This document shows, one piece after another, positions 1 to 7,415 of a stretch of DNA of 19,015 nt (the stretch's first letter is position 1; each line of letters opens with the position of its first letter). Location of the stretch: the NCBI GenBank assembly GCA_002423705.1, contig DINW01000002.1:33603-52617 (forward strand), read 5' to 3'. The DNA comes from Clostridium sp. UBA5530 (GTDB taxonomy: Bacteria > Bacillota > Clostridia > Clostridiales > Clostridiaceae). Made by a program: the position numbers and the translations under genes. A model generated the notes under the pieces. That model searched no databases and was not told the origin of the DNA. It saw only the letters and a program-made list of their open reading frames with translations.

Positions 1-2
1 TT

Positions 3-1046
3 ACTCTAACTATAATCATGTTGTTTTTTTCTTTAGGCATATCTTATATAAAAAATTATAGAGATTTAGTATGTGAAGAAGAGTACTACACCGGGGAAAA
101 GTGCATTCAATTTAGTATAAATAAATTTCAAGAATCTTCATATAAAGAAATATTATCTTCATTAATGAAAAACAATAGTTACAATCTATTCAATACTAGA
201 ATGTTTGGCGATTCATTTCGTGCTCAAGGCATATATTTAACGGAGAATCTAAAGGTCACCCCCTCACTCATAGAAGGAAGATTCTTTACTAAAAATGATT
301 TTACCTCCTCCAATAATGAAAATTTGGCTGTCATAGGTAAAGGCCTCCTAGATAAAATTGAAACCTTAAATGATGAAAAATACATACCTTTTAATAATAA
401 AAAGTATAAAGTTATAGGTATTGCAGGGGATAAAAAAAGTCAAAAAATGCTAGATTATACCCTTATATTTAACTTAAAGGATTTATTTAATGATGCACAA
501 TTTCCTAAAATAAATGATTATTGGTATTTAAGTAGCAATGATAATAATGCTAATTTATATGATGTTATAGATAAGACTAATGCTTCTCTAGCTCAGTATT
601 CCACTGCTAGTATCACAGCCTCCAAATATAATATAAAGCCTAACCCAACTTTAACAGCCCTTAAGGGCAGTAAAAATATCACTATTTACTTTGGTGTTTT
701 TACCATAGTTATAGCCTTAAACATATTTATAATAGTTAAGCAATGGATTTGGGATAAGACTAAAGAGATAGGAGTACGTAAAGCCTTTGGTGCTAAAAAC
801 AGTCATATATATCTTTTAGTTTTTAAGGAATATACTCTCATATCCATAGCTTCCTCTTTGGTGGCTCTTATAATCCAAAGCTTACTGATAGAATTTAATA
901 TAGTTGCTGCCTCTATGGGATTAGTTATATTCAATCTACTGGCAATAACTATTTTTTCTCTTATTTTTTCTAGTATACTTTTAGCTATATCTATCAAGGA
1001 GCTAAATAAGCTTCCGGAAAATTCAATTATGAAAGGAAGTTTATAG
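3..1046 (+). CDS. FtsX/MacB-type ABC transporter permease, 5' end cut by window edge
   Basis: Permease subunit of an ABC transporter of the FtsX/MacB type, probably exporting a peptide or lipid-like compound or acting in envelope stress. The frame stays open to the first base, so the protein starts upstream and the ATG at 18 is probably internal. Counting from that Met, a hydrophobic N-terminal stretch (about 1-12) is followed by a large extracytoplasmic domain with MacB-like periplasmic-core features (about 75-160). Three membrane segments follow, near 221-241, 268-290 and 300-325. The cytoplasmic loop after the first of these, with TKEIGVRKAFGA at 248-259, is the typical FtsX loop preceding the last two helices. 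The next permease gene starts 1 bp after the stop, so the two are co-translated. No ATPase is visible and it should lie upstream. The family call is firm; the substrate is unknown. Confidence 0.85.
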   Translation, partial: TLTIIMLFFSLGISYIKNYRDLVCEEEYYTGEKCIQFSINKFQESSYKEILSSLMKNNSYNLFNTRMFGDSFRAQGIYLTENLKVTPSLIEGRFFTKNDFTSSNNENLAVIGKGLLDKIETLNDEKYIPFNNKKYKVIGIAGDKKSQKMLDYTLIFNLKDLFNDAQFPKINDYWYLSSNDNNANLYDVIDKTNASLAQYSTASITASKYNIKPNPTLTALKGSKNITIYFGVFTIVIALNIFIIVKQWIWDKTKEIGVRKAFGAKNSHIYLLVFKEYTLISIASSLVALIIQSLLIEFNIVAASMGLVIFNLLAITIFSLIFSSILLAISIKELNKLPENSIMKGSL

Positions 1047-1047
1047 T

Positions 1048-2322
1048 ATGAAAATATTCAAGTATGCTTATTATAATATAAGCAAGAAGTTATTTTTAAA
1101 TTTCATAATAATGATTCAGGTTATGGCTACATGTTTTTTATTTTATTCCGTTTTAGATGTGAACAATAAGATAGCAGAAGAATCAAATAAAATATTAAAT
1201 GTATTTAATAATAAAAAAGCTTGGTATATGAAGGTTAGTAGTGAATTTAACCATAATTACAGCAAAGGACTCTTTACCTGTGATGATATTTTAAATGCTT
1301 ACAAGGTTATAAAAGAAGGAGACTTTTCCCACTTTTATTTATCTGATACCTCTTTTTTAGTAAAGGATTTTAAAGATAGTAATGATTTTATAGCTAATCC
1401 TGTTACTAAAATAATTGACAATGCTAAATATATATCTGTCAAAGGTTTTTCCATGGATAAAGAAATGAATAAAGAATTTAATTTGCCATTATCTTCTGGA
1501 CAAGGTTTTAAAGATACGGATTTTGAAAAAATATCAGATAGGATTCCTGTTATTTTGGGTAATGACTATACCGGTAAATATGAAGTTGGAGATACTATAA
1601 CTTCTTTACATCCAATAAAAGGTTCTACATACACCTTGAAGGTCATTGGTATATTGAATCCCGATAGCTATCTATTGTATAAAATTGATACTGGAAGTGA
1701 GTTTTTAAATCTAAATAATTCTATTGTTGCCCCTTTTATAGATTTAGATAAAGTTCCGAAAGATACTTTACTAACTGACTATAGAATTCAATCTTTCGAT
1801 TTATTTAATACCTCATACTTTTTGTTTGATAGCTCTAAAAGTGATGTTTCTATAGAAACAACTATGAAAGAATTAAATGATAAGTTTCAAAAATTGCACT
1901 TAGGCAAATTAAACATCCGCAGTGCGGAAGAGTATATAGCGCTAAACAAGGAGTCATTGAATAGCCAGAAAAAGCATTCTGAAACTTTATCAATTATAGT
2001 AACTTTGTTTTTATCTATTGGTATAACTAGTTCCTTGATGTATACTATCAAAAGGGAAAAGGGTGATATCGGAGTACATATACTTAATGGAGCTACTTTA
2101 AATGATATCGCTGTGATTACCTTAGTTCAAAATCTTATGATCATGTTTATGGGGCTTCTAACTTCCTTAGGCATAATTAAGATTACTTATTCTTCTATAA
2201 ATTATAGATTTATGATATATATTTCCATAATATTAATTTTATTATCTATTCTAATTAGCATAATCCCAATAGCTACTATAAGAAAACTCAATGTTAATGA
2301 ATTGATTAGAAGTGATGAGTAG
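1048..2322 (+). CDS. FtsX-type ABC transporter permease
   Basis: Second permease subunit of the same transporter, 424 aa. A membrane segment at about 16-35 is followed by a roughly 270-residue extracytoplasmic region. Three C-terminal segments lie near 313-333, 355-378 and 387-410, the usual 1+3 FtsX topology. The loop after the second segment (KREKGDIGVHILNGA, 335-349) corresponds to the EIGVRKAFGA loop in the upstream gene. The start is supported by AAAGGAAG at 1032-1039 with an 8-nt gap. The start lies 1 bp from the upstream stop, so the pair likely forms a heterodimer. The gene is followed by a strong hairpin terminator and is the last of its operon. The low sequence similarity of the two extracytoplasmic domains also fits distinct partners rather than a recent duplication. 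Substrate unknown. Confidence 0.85.
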   Translation: MKIFKYAYYNISKKLFLNFIIMIQVMATCFLFYSVLDVNNKIAEESNKILNVFNNKKAWYMKVSSEFNHNYSKGLFTCDDILNAYKVIKEGDFSHFYLSDTSFLVKDFKDSNDFIANPVTKIIDNAKYISVKGFSMDKEMNKEFNLPLSSGQGFKDTDFEKISDRIPVILGNDYTGKYEVGDTITSLHPIKGSTYTLKVIGILNPDSYLLYKIDTGSEFLNLNNSIVAPFIDLDKVPKDTLLTDYRIQSFDLFNTSYFLFDSSKSDVSIETTMKELNDKFQKLHLGKLNIRSAEEYIALNKESLNSQKKHSETLSIIVTLFLSIGITSSLMYTIKREKGDIGVHILNGATLNDIAVITLVQNLMIMFMGLLTSLGIIKITYSSINYRFMIYISIILILLSILISIIPIATIRKLNVNELIRSDE

Positions 2323-2386
2323 AATGAGTTTAATTGAACTTAAAAATATATGAAGATTTTTTCAAATATACCACTGCATGAGATAA

Positions 2387-2436
2387 AAAGCATGAATAAA
2401 TTTGTTTTTACACAAATCTACCCATGCTTTCTTTTT
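2387..2436 (+). terminator. Rho-independent terminator between convergent genes
   Basis: An 8-bp stem (2387-2394 with 2423-2430) and a 6-bp upper stem (2400-2405 with 2412-2417) are separated by a symmetric 5x5 internal loop. A T-rich tail follows on the plus strand. It ends the FtsX operon. The minus side also carries a short T run, so it may serve the convergent ABC exporter genes too. Confidence 0.75.
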
Positions 2437-2445
2437 GTACTTTTT

Positions 2446-4311
2446 TTAAATTGCTTCCTTTTTTTCAAATTGTGAATTATACAGATTGGCATAAAATCCA
2501 TTTGCAGCTAGCAGTTCTTCATGTTTCCCCTGCTCTACTATATCTCCATCTTTCATAACTAAAATCAAGTCTGCATCACGGATTGTTGACAGTCTATGGG
2601 CTATTATAAAGCTTGTTCTTCCTTCCATAAGGTTATTCATAGCCTTTTGAATAAGCACTTCTGTCCTGGTATCTACGGAGCTTGTAGCTTCGTCCAGTAT
2701 TAATATCTTGGGGTCTGCTAATATGGCACGGGCTATGGTTAATAGCTGCTTTTGACCCTGAGATACGTTGCTGGCCTCTTCATTTAGTATCATATTATAT
2801 CCATCAGGTAATGTTCTTACAAATCTGTCTACATGAGCTGCCTTAGCAGCCTCTACTACTTCCTCATGGGTGGCATTGAGTCTTCCGTATCTTATATTAT
2901 CCTCAATGGTTCCATTAAATAGCCACGTATCCTGTAATACCATGCCGAACATTTCTCTTAATTCACTTCTATTGAAGTCTTTTATATTATTACCGTCTAT
3001 GAGTATTTCTCCTGTATTAACATCGTAAAATCTCATAAGAAGCTTTACCATTGTAGTTTTGCCAGCTCCTGTTGGACCCACTATAGCAACCTTTTGCCCA
3101 GGCTTAATATGGGCATTAAAGTCATTTATTATAATCTTATCTTTTTTATAGCCAAAGCTTACATTAGTAAAGGTAACCTCTCCATTAAGTTTCTCCACTG
3201 ACACTGGGTTTGGAACTGTTTGATCCTCTTCCTCTTCATTCAAAAATTCAAATACCCTCTCTGCTGCTGCTGCAGTGGATTGCATAAGGTTAGCCACTTG
3301 GGCTGTCTGTGCTATAGGTTGGGTAAAGCTTCTTACATATTGGATAAAGGATAATATATCACCTACTTCAATAGTTTTCTTTATAGCAAGCCATCCTCCT
3401 AGTATAGATACAAGGACATATCCTATATTTCCTATAAAAGTCATTATAGGCATCATCATCCCTGATAAAAATTGAGATTTCCATGCTGAATTATATAAAG
3501 TATTATTTAATTCATCAAAATCCTTAATGGCATCTTCCTCTCCATTAAAAGCCTTTACTATAGTGTGACCTCCATAAATTTCTTCCACTTGGCCATTAAC
3601 ATGCCCTAAGTATTTTTGCTGAGTTCTAAAGTGCTTTTGAGACTTTTTCACTACTATAGATATAAAAAGCATAGATACAGGAAGTATAACTAAGGCTACT
3701 AAGGTCATTATCCAGCTTATGGAGAACATCATAATTAATACACCTATTAAGGTAGTTACTGCTGTTATAACCTGAGTCATACTTTGGTTTAAGTTTTGGC
3801 TCACAGTATCAACATCATTGGTAACCCTAGATAACACTTCTCCGTGGGTCTTTGTATCAAAGTACTTAAGTGGCATTCTATTTATCTTTTCTGATATTTC
3901 TTTTCTTAGATTATAAGAAACCTTTTGAGAAATCCCACTCATTACAAAACCTTGTATAAATGCAAAGATGGCACTTATTAAATAAAGACCTAATAAAAAT
4001 AAAAGTATATTTCCAATGGCATCAAAGTCTATCCCTGCACCTTCCGCACCTGAAAGTTTTCCTAAAAGACCTTTAAAGATTTTGGTAGTTGCTTTTCCTA
4101 ATATTTTAGGCCCAGCTATGGAGAAAGCAGCACTTCCTATGGCAAATACTATAACCACTATTATTCCTATTCTAAAGGGTTTTAAGTAGTTAATTAGACT
4201 TCTCATGGTACCCTTAAAGTCCTTGGCTTTTTCTCCACCTCTCATAGCACCCATATGGCCTCCTCCAAAGCCTCTTTTCCCACTATTATGCTTTCTTTCT
4301 TCATTACCCAT
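2446..4311 (-). CDS. Heterodimeric multidrug-type ABC exporter, consensus-site subunit
   Basis: Fused membrane and ATPase half-transporter (type IV ABC exporter), 621 aa. A Gly/His/Met-rich cytoplasmic tail (1-30) precedes a six-helix ABC membrane domain (about 48-325) and a nucleotide-binding domain (about 375-610). Visible motifs are Walker A GPTGAGKT at 412-419, Q-loop Gln460, signature VSQGQ at 516-520, Walker B ILILDE ending in catalytic Glu541, and switch His572. Catalytic Glu and His are intact, while the signature is SQGQ rather than SGGQ. This matches the TM288-type partner of TM287/288 exporters. The start overlaps the 751-aa partner gene by 8 bp, with GGAGG just upstream, so the two are translationally coupled. 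Likely role: ATP-driven export of drugs or lipophilic compounds from the inner membrane leaflet. Substrate not deducible. Confidence 0.93.
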   Translation of the reverse strand: MGNEERKHNSGKRGFGGGHMGAMRGGEKAKDFKGTMRSLINYLKPFRIGIIVVIVFAIGSAAFSIAGPKILGKATTKIFKGLLGKLSGAEGAGIDFDAIGNILLFLLGLYLISAIFAFIQGFVMSGISQKVSYNLRKEISEKINRMPLKYFDTKTHGEVLSRVTNDVDTVSQNLNQSMTQVITAVTTLIGVLIMMFSISWIMTLVALVILPVSMLFISIVVKKSQKHFRTQQKYLGHVNGQVEEIYGGHTIVKAFNGEEDAIKDFDELNNTLYNSAWKSQFLSGMMMPIMTFIGNIGYVLVSILGGWLAIKKTIEVGDILSFIQYVRSFTQPIAQTAQVANLMQSTAAAAERVFEFLNEEEEDQTVPNPVSVEKLNGEVTFTNVSFGYKKDKIIINDFNAHIKPGQKVAIVGPTGAGKTTMVKLLMRFYDVNTGEILIDGNNIKDFNRSELREMFGMVLQDTWLFNGTIEDNIRYGRLNATHEEVVEAAKAAHVDRFVRTLPDGYNMILNEEASNVSQGQKQLLTIARAILADPKILILDEATSSVDTRTEVLIQKAMNNLMEGRTSFIIAHRLSTIRDADLILVMKDGDIVEQGKHEELLAANGFYANLYNSQFEKKEAI

Positions 4312-6559
4312 TAGCTAGCTCCTCCTTTGAAAGTTGTGATAAAGCTATCTGTTTGTAAACCTCGCAGTTTTCAAGAAGGGTCTTGTGATTTCCTACTCCC
4401 ACTATTTCGCCCTCGTCCAAAACTATTATTTGTTCTGCATGTAAAATGGTACTTATTCTTTGTGCTACTATGAGTACCGTACTGTTAGAAGTTTCAGCCT
4501 TTAGTGCTTTACGTAACGTTGCATCTGTTTTGAAATCAAGAGCTGAAAAGCTATCATCAAATATATATATTTCTGGATCCTTAACTATAGCTCTAGCAAT
4601 GGAAAGTCTTTGTTTTTGCCCTCCTGATACATTGGTTCCACCTTGAGATATTTCTGTGTCAAAGCCCTGGGGCATACTGCTTATGAATTCTGTAGCCTGA
4701 GCTATTTCAGCAGCTTTTTTTAGTTCTTCTTCCTTAGCATCTTCTCTAGCATATTTAAGATTAGAATCGATAGTCCCTGAGAATAGTACCGCTTTTTGTG
4801 GAACATAACCTATCTTGTCTCTTAATTCATGCTGAGTCATCTTTCTGATGTCTACTCCATCTATTTTTATCGTTCCACTGGTTATATCATAAAACCGTGG
4901 TATTAGATTTATAAGGGTAGATTTCCCACTGCCAGTACTTCCTATAATTGCAGTAGTCTCTCCTGGTTTTGCTACAAAGGAGATGTTTCTCAAAACATCC
5001 TCTTCTGCATTAGGATATCTAAAGGACACATTATTAAATTCTACGATTCCTGTTTTTCCTTCATGACCCTTTTCAGGATTTTTTGCATCTTTTATTTCAA
5101 CTTCAGTACCTAGAACTTCTCCTATACGTGTTGCGGATACTGAAGCTCTTGGAAGCATTATTGATACCATTGAAATCATTAAAAATGCCATTATTATCTG
5201 CATTGTATATTGAATAAATGCCATCATATTTCCTACCTGCATTGTACCAGCATCTACACTCTTAGCCCCATTCCACACAATAAGAATAGTTATAGCATTC
5301 ATTATTAACATCATTGTTGGCATCATTATAGACATGGTTCTATTTACAAATAAATTAACCTTAGTTAAATCTTTATTAGCCTTATCAAATCTCTTTTCTT
5401 CATGTTTTTCAGTGCTAAAGGCTCTGATTACCATCATCCCTGTAAGTATTTCACGGGTTACTAGATTTACCTTATCTATAAGCTGTTGTACCTTTTTAAA
5501 TTTAGGCATAGCTACACTAAATAGAACTATAACCAATGTTAAGATAGATAAAACAGCTATTCCTATTATCCACGCCATAGATGTATCCGTATTTATAACT
5601 TTTATTACTCCACCTATCCCTAGTATAGGAGCATAGAATACTATTCTAAGGAGCATTACCATCAACATTTGAATCTGTTGAATATCATTGGTGCTACGAG
5701 TAATTAAAGATGCTGTGGAGAATTTATCAAATTCCACATTTGAAAAGGATATAACCTTTCTAAATACCCCGCTTCTTAAATCTCTCCCTAGTGCGGCAGC
5801 AACTCTAGCACCTAAATAACCTACTGCTACTGTAGCTATCATGCTTATAAGTGCTATAAGCAGCATCTTTCCTCCAGCTATAAGGATATATTTACTTTGA
5901 AGCTTATCTGTATCTACTCCTATAGCTTTATACTCTTTTTCTACATACTTTACAGCACTTTGAGTTATTATACTTTCCGGCATGTCTTTGAAGTTTTCAT
6001 CTATTTCTTCATTTATCTTTGTTAGCTGCTCCTTTGGCATCATAGTGAATATCTTAAATATATCTTCTTGTCCTTGTGCTTTCATCTGAGGTGGCATATT
6101 CCCAAGGATTTGTTCTCTAATAAGCTTTCCCTGTTCTCCTTCATCCTCAAATCCAACTACTATTAATTCTGGCTTACCTAAAATTTTGTTTAACCTTTGT
6201 ATATCTTCCTCATTCTTGGTATTTAATTCATAAAAAATTTCATCACCTATATTAGGATAAGCCTTTTCATATTTCTTTCCTTCCTCTTCTGTAAGCTTAC
6301 TTTTATCTAATAAGTTATACTTGTCCAGTACTTCCTTTTTATCCTCATCATTTAAAAAGAGAGTTAGTTTTTCTAGTTGGCTTTTTCTTATAGCCTTTGG
6401 TACAGCATTTTCAATTCCGCCCTGTTGTATACCTACATTGACTATGTTGGACGTATAATCTGGCAAAGACAGGTCACATACTGCCTGTAAAGCTAAAAGT
6501 CCTATTATTACGATTATAGCTCCTGTGGATTTTTTTAGATATTTAACCAGTTTGAACAT
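4304..6559 (-). CDS. Heterodimeric multidrug-type ABC exporter, degenerate-site subunit with large external insert
   Basis: Partner half-transporter, 751 aa, about 150-170 residues longer than usual. TM1 (about 12-32) is followed by a charged, mostly helical region of about 190 residues before TM2 (about 228-248). The insert should therefore lie outside the membrane. Motifs: Walker A GSTGSGKST at 540-548, Q-loop Gln588, signature VSGGQ at 644-648, Walker B IYIFDD with Asp669 where the catalytic Glu should be, and Gln700 in place of the switch His. These two substitutions are those of TM287 in the TM287/288 heterodimer, so this subunit forms the non-hydrolysing ATP site. First gene of a two-gene operon divergent from a MarR regulator. 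The start has GGAG 8 nt upstream, and a TTGACT/TATAAT promoter lies about 100 bp upstream. Confidence 0.93.
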   Translation of the reverse strand: MFKLVKYLKKSTGAIIVIIGLLALQAVCDLSLPDYTSNIVNVGIQQGGIENAVPKAIRKSQLEKLTLFLNDEDKKEVLDKYNLLDKSKLTEEEGKKYEKAYPNIGDEIFYELNTKNEEDIQRLNKILGKPELIVVGFEDEGEQGKLIREQILGNMPPQMKAQGQEDIFKIFTMMPKEQLTKINEEIDENFKDMPESIITQSAVKYVEKEYKAIGVDTDKLQSKYILIAGGKMLLIALISMIATVAVGYLGARVAAALGRDLRSGVFRKVISFSNVEFDKFSTASLITRSTNDIQQIQMLMVMLLRIVFYAPILGIGGVIKVINTDTSMAWIIGIAVLSILTLVIVLFSVAMPKFKKVQQLIDKVNLVTREILTGMMVIRAFSTEKHEEKRFDKANKDLTKVNLFVNRTMSIMMPTMMLIMNAITILIVWNGAKSVDAGTMQVGNMMAFIQYTMQIIMAFLMISMVSIMLPRASVSATRIGEVLGTEVEIKDAKNPEKGHEGKTGIVEFNNVSFRYPNAEEDVLRNISFVAKPGETTAIIGSTGSGKSTLINLIPRFYDITSGTIKIDGVDIRKMTQHELRDKIGYVPQKAVLFSGTIDSNLKYAREDAKEEELKKAAEIAQATEFISSMPQGFDTEISQGGTNVSGGQKQRLSIARAIVKDPEIYIFDDSFSALDFKTDATLRKALKAETSNSTVLIVAQRISTILHAEQIIVLDEGEIVGVGNHKTLLENCEVYKQIALSQLSKEELANG

Positions 6560-6606
6560 TGATTCATCTCCATTCTTAGCCTATTCTCATATAATATTTT
6601 AATCAA

Positions 6607-6649
6607 TAATGAGTATTATATACTTGTAAACTTTATACTAATCTCATTA
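6607..6649. promoter_or_regulatory. Inverted repeat in the exporter leader, possible second operator
   Basis: Seven-base arms TAATGAG (6607-6613) and CTCATTA (6643-6649) are perfect inverted repeats around a 29-nt AT-rich spacer. They lie just downstream of the exporter's predicted start point. It could be a second regulator site, but the AT-rich setting makes chance arms plausible. Confidence 0.3.
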
Positions 6650-6659
6650 CAATATATTA

Positions 6660-6688
6660 ATTATATTTTCATAACTATTATAAGTCAA
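6660..6688 (-). promoter_or_regulatory. Promoter of the ABC exporter operon
   Basis: On the minus strand, a TTGACT -35 box (6683-6688) and a perfect TATAAT -10 box (6660-6665) are separated by exactly 17 bp. The predicted start is near 6653, giving a leader of about 95 nt. Confidence 0.75.
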
Positions 6689-6710
6689 TAACTATTTTGT
6701 TGAGTTATTG
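6686..6710. promoter_or_regulatory. Candidate MarR operator spanning both -35 boxes
   Basis: CAATAAC (6686-6692) and GTTATTG (6704-6710) form a perfect 7-bp inverted repeat with an 11-bp spacer. The repeat overlaps the -35 of the exporter promoter on one side and the -35 of the MarR promoter on the other. A dimer bound here would block both. The position fits an autoregulated MarR repressor; the binding itself is inference. Confidence 0.5.
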
Positions 6711-6728
6711 TAAATTTTAGTTTATAAT
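6700..6728 (+). promoter_or_regulatory. Promoter of the MarR gene
   Basis: TTGAGT (6700-6705) and TATAAT (6723-6728) with a 17-bp spacer. The predicted start is near 6735, so the mRNA carries an unusually long leader of about 170 nt before the ATG at 6908. Confidence 0.75.
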
Positions 6729-6744
6729 ATATTTATCTGATGTC

Positions 6745-6902
6745 TATCTGCTGTACCACTTAATTCTTTTGAGTTTTGAGATAGTAGTAGCTACGACCCT
6801 AGATAAATTCAAGTGGCATTCAGTTGGAGCTCGACCTCCTCCTGAAACTAAGTTTCACTTGATCAAGTTCAAGTACAGTAGGTAAAATATTATGAAGGAG
6901 GA
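6745..6902 (+). promoter_or_regulatory. Structured 5' leader of the MarR gene with anti-Shine-Dalgarno; contains hairpin element copy A
   Basis: An outer stem of 12 pairs including two G-U pairs joins 6745-6756 to 6873-6884. Inside it, TCAAGTG (6809-6815) pairs with CACTTGA (6856-6862). TTCAG (6819-6823) pairs with CTGAA (6842-6846), and GGAG (6826-6829) with CTCC (6836-6839). GAAAC/GTTTC (6845-6849 with 6852-6856... a 5-bp hairpin with a 2- to 3-nt loop) is an alternative that excludes the TTCAG/CTGAA stem. TCCTCCT at 6837-6843 is perfectly complementary to the gene's own Shine-Dalgarno AGGAGGA at 6896-6902. The segment 6817-6860 matches a second copy at 12736-12779 on the minus strand at 37 of 44 positions. 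This suggests a translation-controlling leader; no ligand or Rfam family was recognised. Confidence 0.55.
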
Positions 6903-6907
6903 TATCA

Positions 6908-7357
6908 ATGGAAACCGATAATTTAGCTAATATAGCTGATGAACTATTTTCTCTTGTAATAGGATTAAACAGAAAGGTAATGAACCCAGATGCTATAATG
7001 AGAGATCTACCTATGACTCCTTCTCAGTTTAAAATAATATTTTATCTCATTCATTGCGGTTCTCAACCAGTTTCTCAAATAGGAAAACACTTAGGTATTT
7101 CTAAGTCTAACATGACCCCTTTAATCGATAGATTGATAGATCAGGGGTATGTACATAGGTATGAAGATCCTACGGATAGACGAATTATTAGAGTTGAGAT
7201 TACAGAAAAGGCCAAGGAATTTTTTAAAAATCAAAGACAAAAGGTTAAGAATATGTTAGTGGATAAGCTCTCAACCCTGTCCCAGGATGATTTAATCCTT
7301 TTACAACAATCTATGAAAAATATCTCTAACATATTAGTAAATTTATACATAATGTAA
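6908..7357 (+). CDS. MarR-family transcriptional regulator
   Basis: 149-aa MarR/SlyA-type dimeric DNA-binding protein. Helical dimerisation ends lie at about 1-35 and 105-149. A winged helix covers about 38-100: the recognition helix runs through GISKSNMTPLIDRLIDQG (63-80), and the wing carries the family signature DPTDRRIIRVEIT (87-99). It is divergent from the two-gene multidrug exporter and is therefore the likely local repressor, released by a substrate of the pump. A candidate operator (6686-6710) overlaps both promoters, so it probably controls itself as well. The start has AGGAGGA at 6896-6902 and a 5-nt gap. The long structured leader could sequester that site and add a second control layer. 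The family is certain; the inducer is unknown. Confidence 0.93.
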   Translation: METDNLANIADELFSLVIGLNRKVMNPDAIMRDLPMTPSQFKIIFYLIHCGSQPVSQIGKHLGISKSNMTPLIDRLIDQGYVHRYEDPTDRRIIRVEITEKAKEFFKNQRQKVKNMLVDKLSTLSQDDLILLQQSMKNISNILVNLYIM

Positions 7358-7361
7358 ACAT

Positions 7362-7412
7362 AAGACCTAAGAACTATAGCTTAATAATAAGCTTTAATTC
7401 TTAGGTCTTTTT
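7362..7412 (+). terminator. Terminator between MarR and pyrD (convergent)
   Basis: A 12-bp perfect stem (7362-7373 with 7398-7409) has an inner 6-bp stem (7378-7383 with 7388-7393) and an ATAA loop. A T run follows on the plus strand. The pyrD stop lies 4 bp away, so the minus-strand transcript probably shares it. Confidence 0.85.
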
Positions 7413-7415
7413 CAC

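Noticed and set aside
5334..5636. Open reading frames of 60-100 codons antisense to the ABC, pyr, ARH and binding-protein genes (this one is typical)
   Set aside because: They lie opposite well-supported genes, have low-complexity hydrophobic or Ser/Pro-rich translations and lack ribosome binding sites; they are coding-strand shadows.
6735..6907. T-box or other named riboswitch in the MarR leader
   Set aside because: No T-box sequence or intrinsic terminator is present, and I cannot match the structure to a named riboswitch class; it is reported only as a structured leader.
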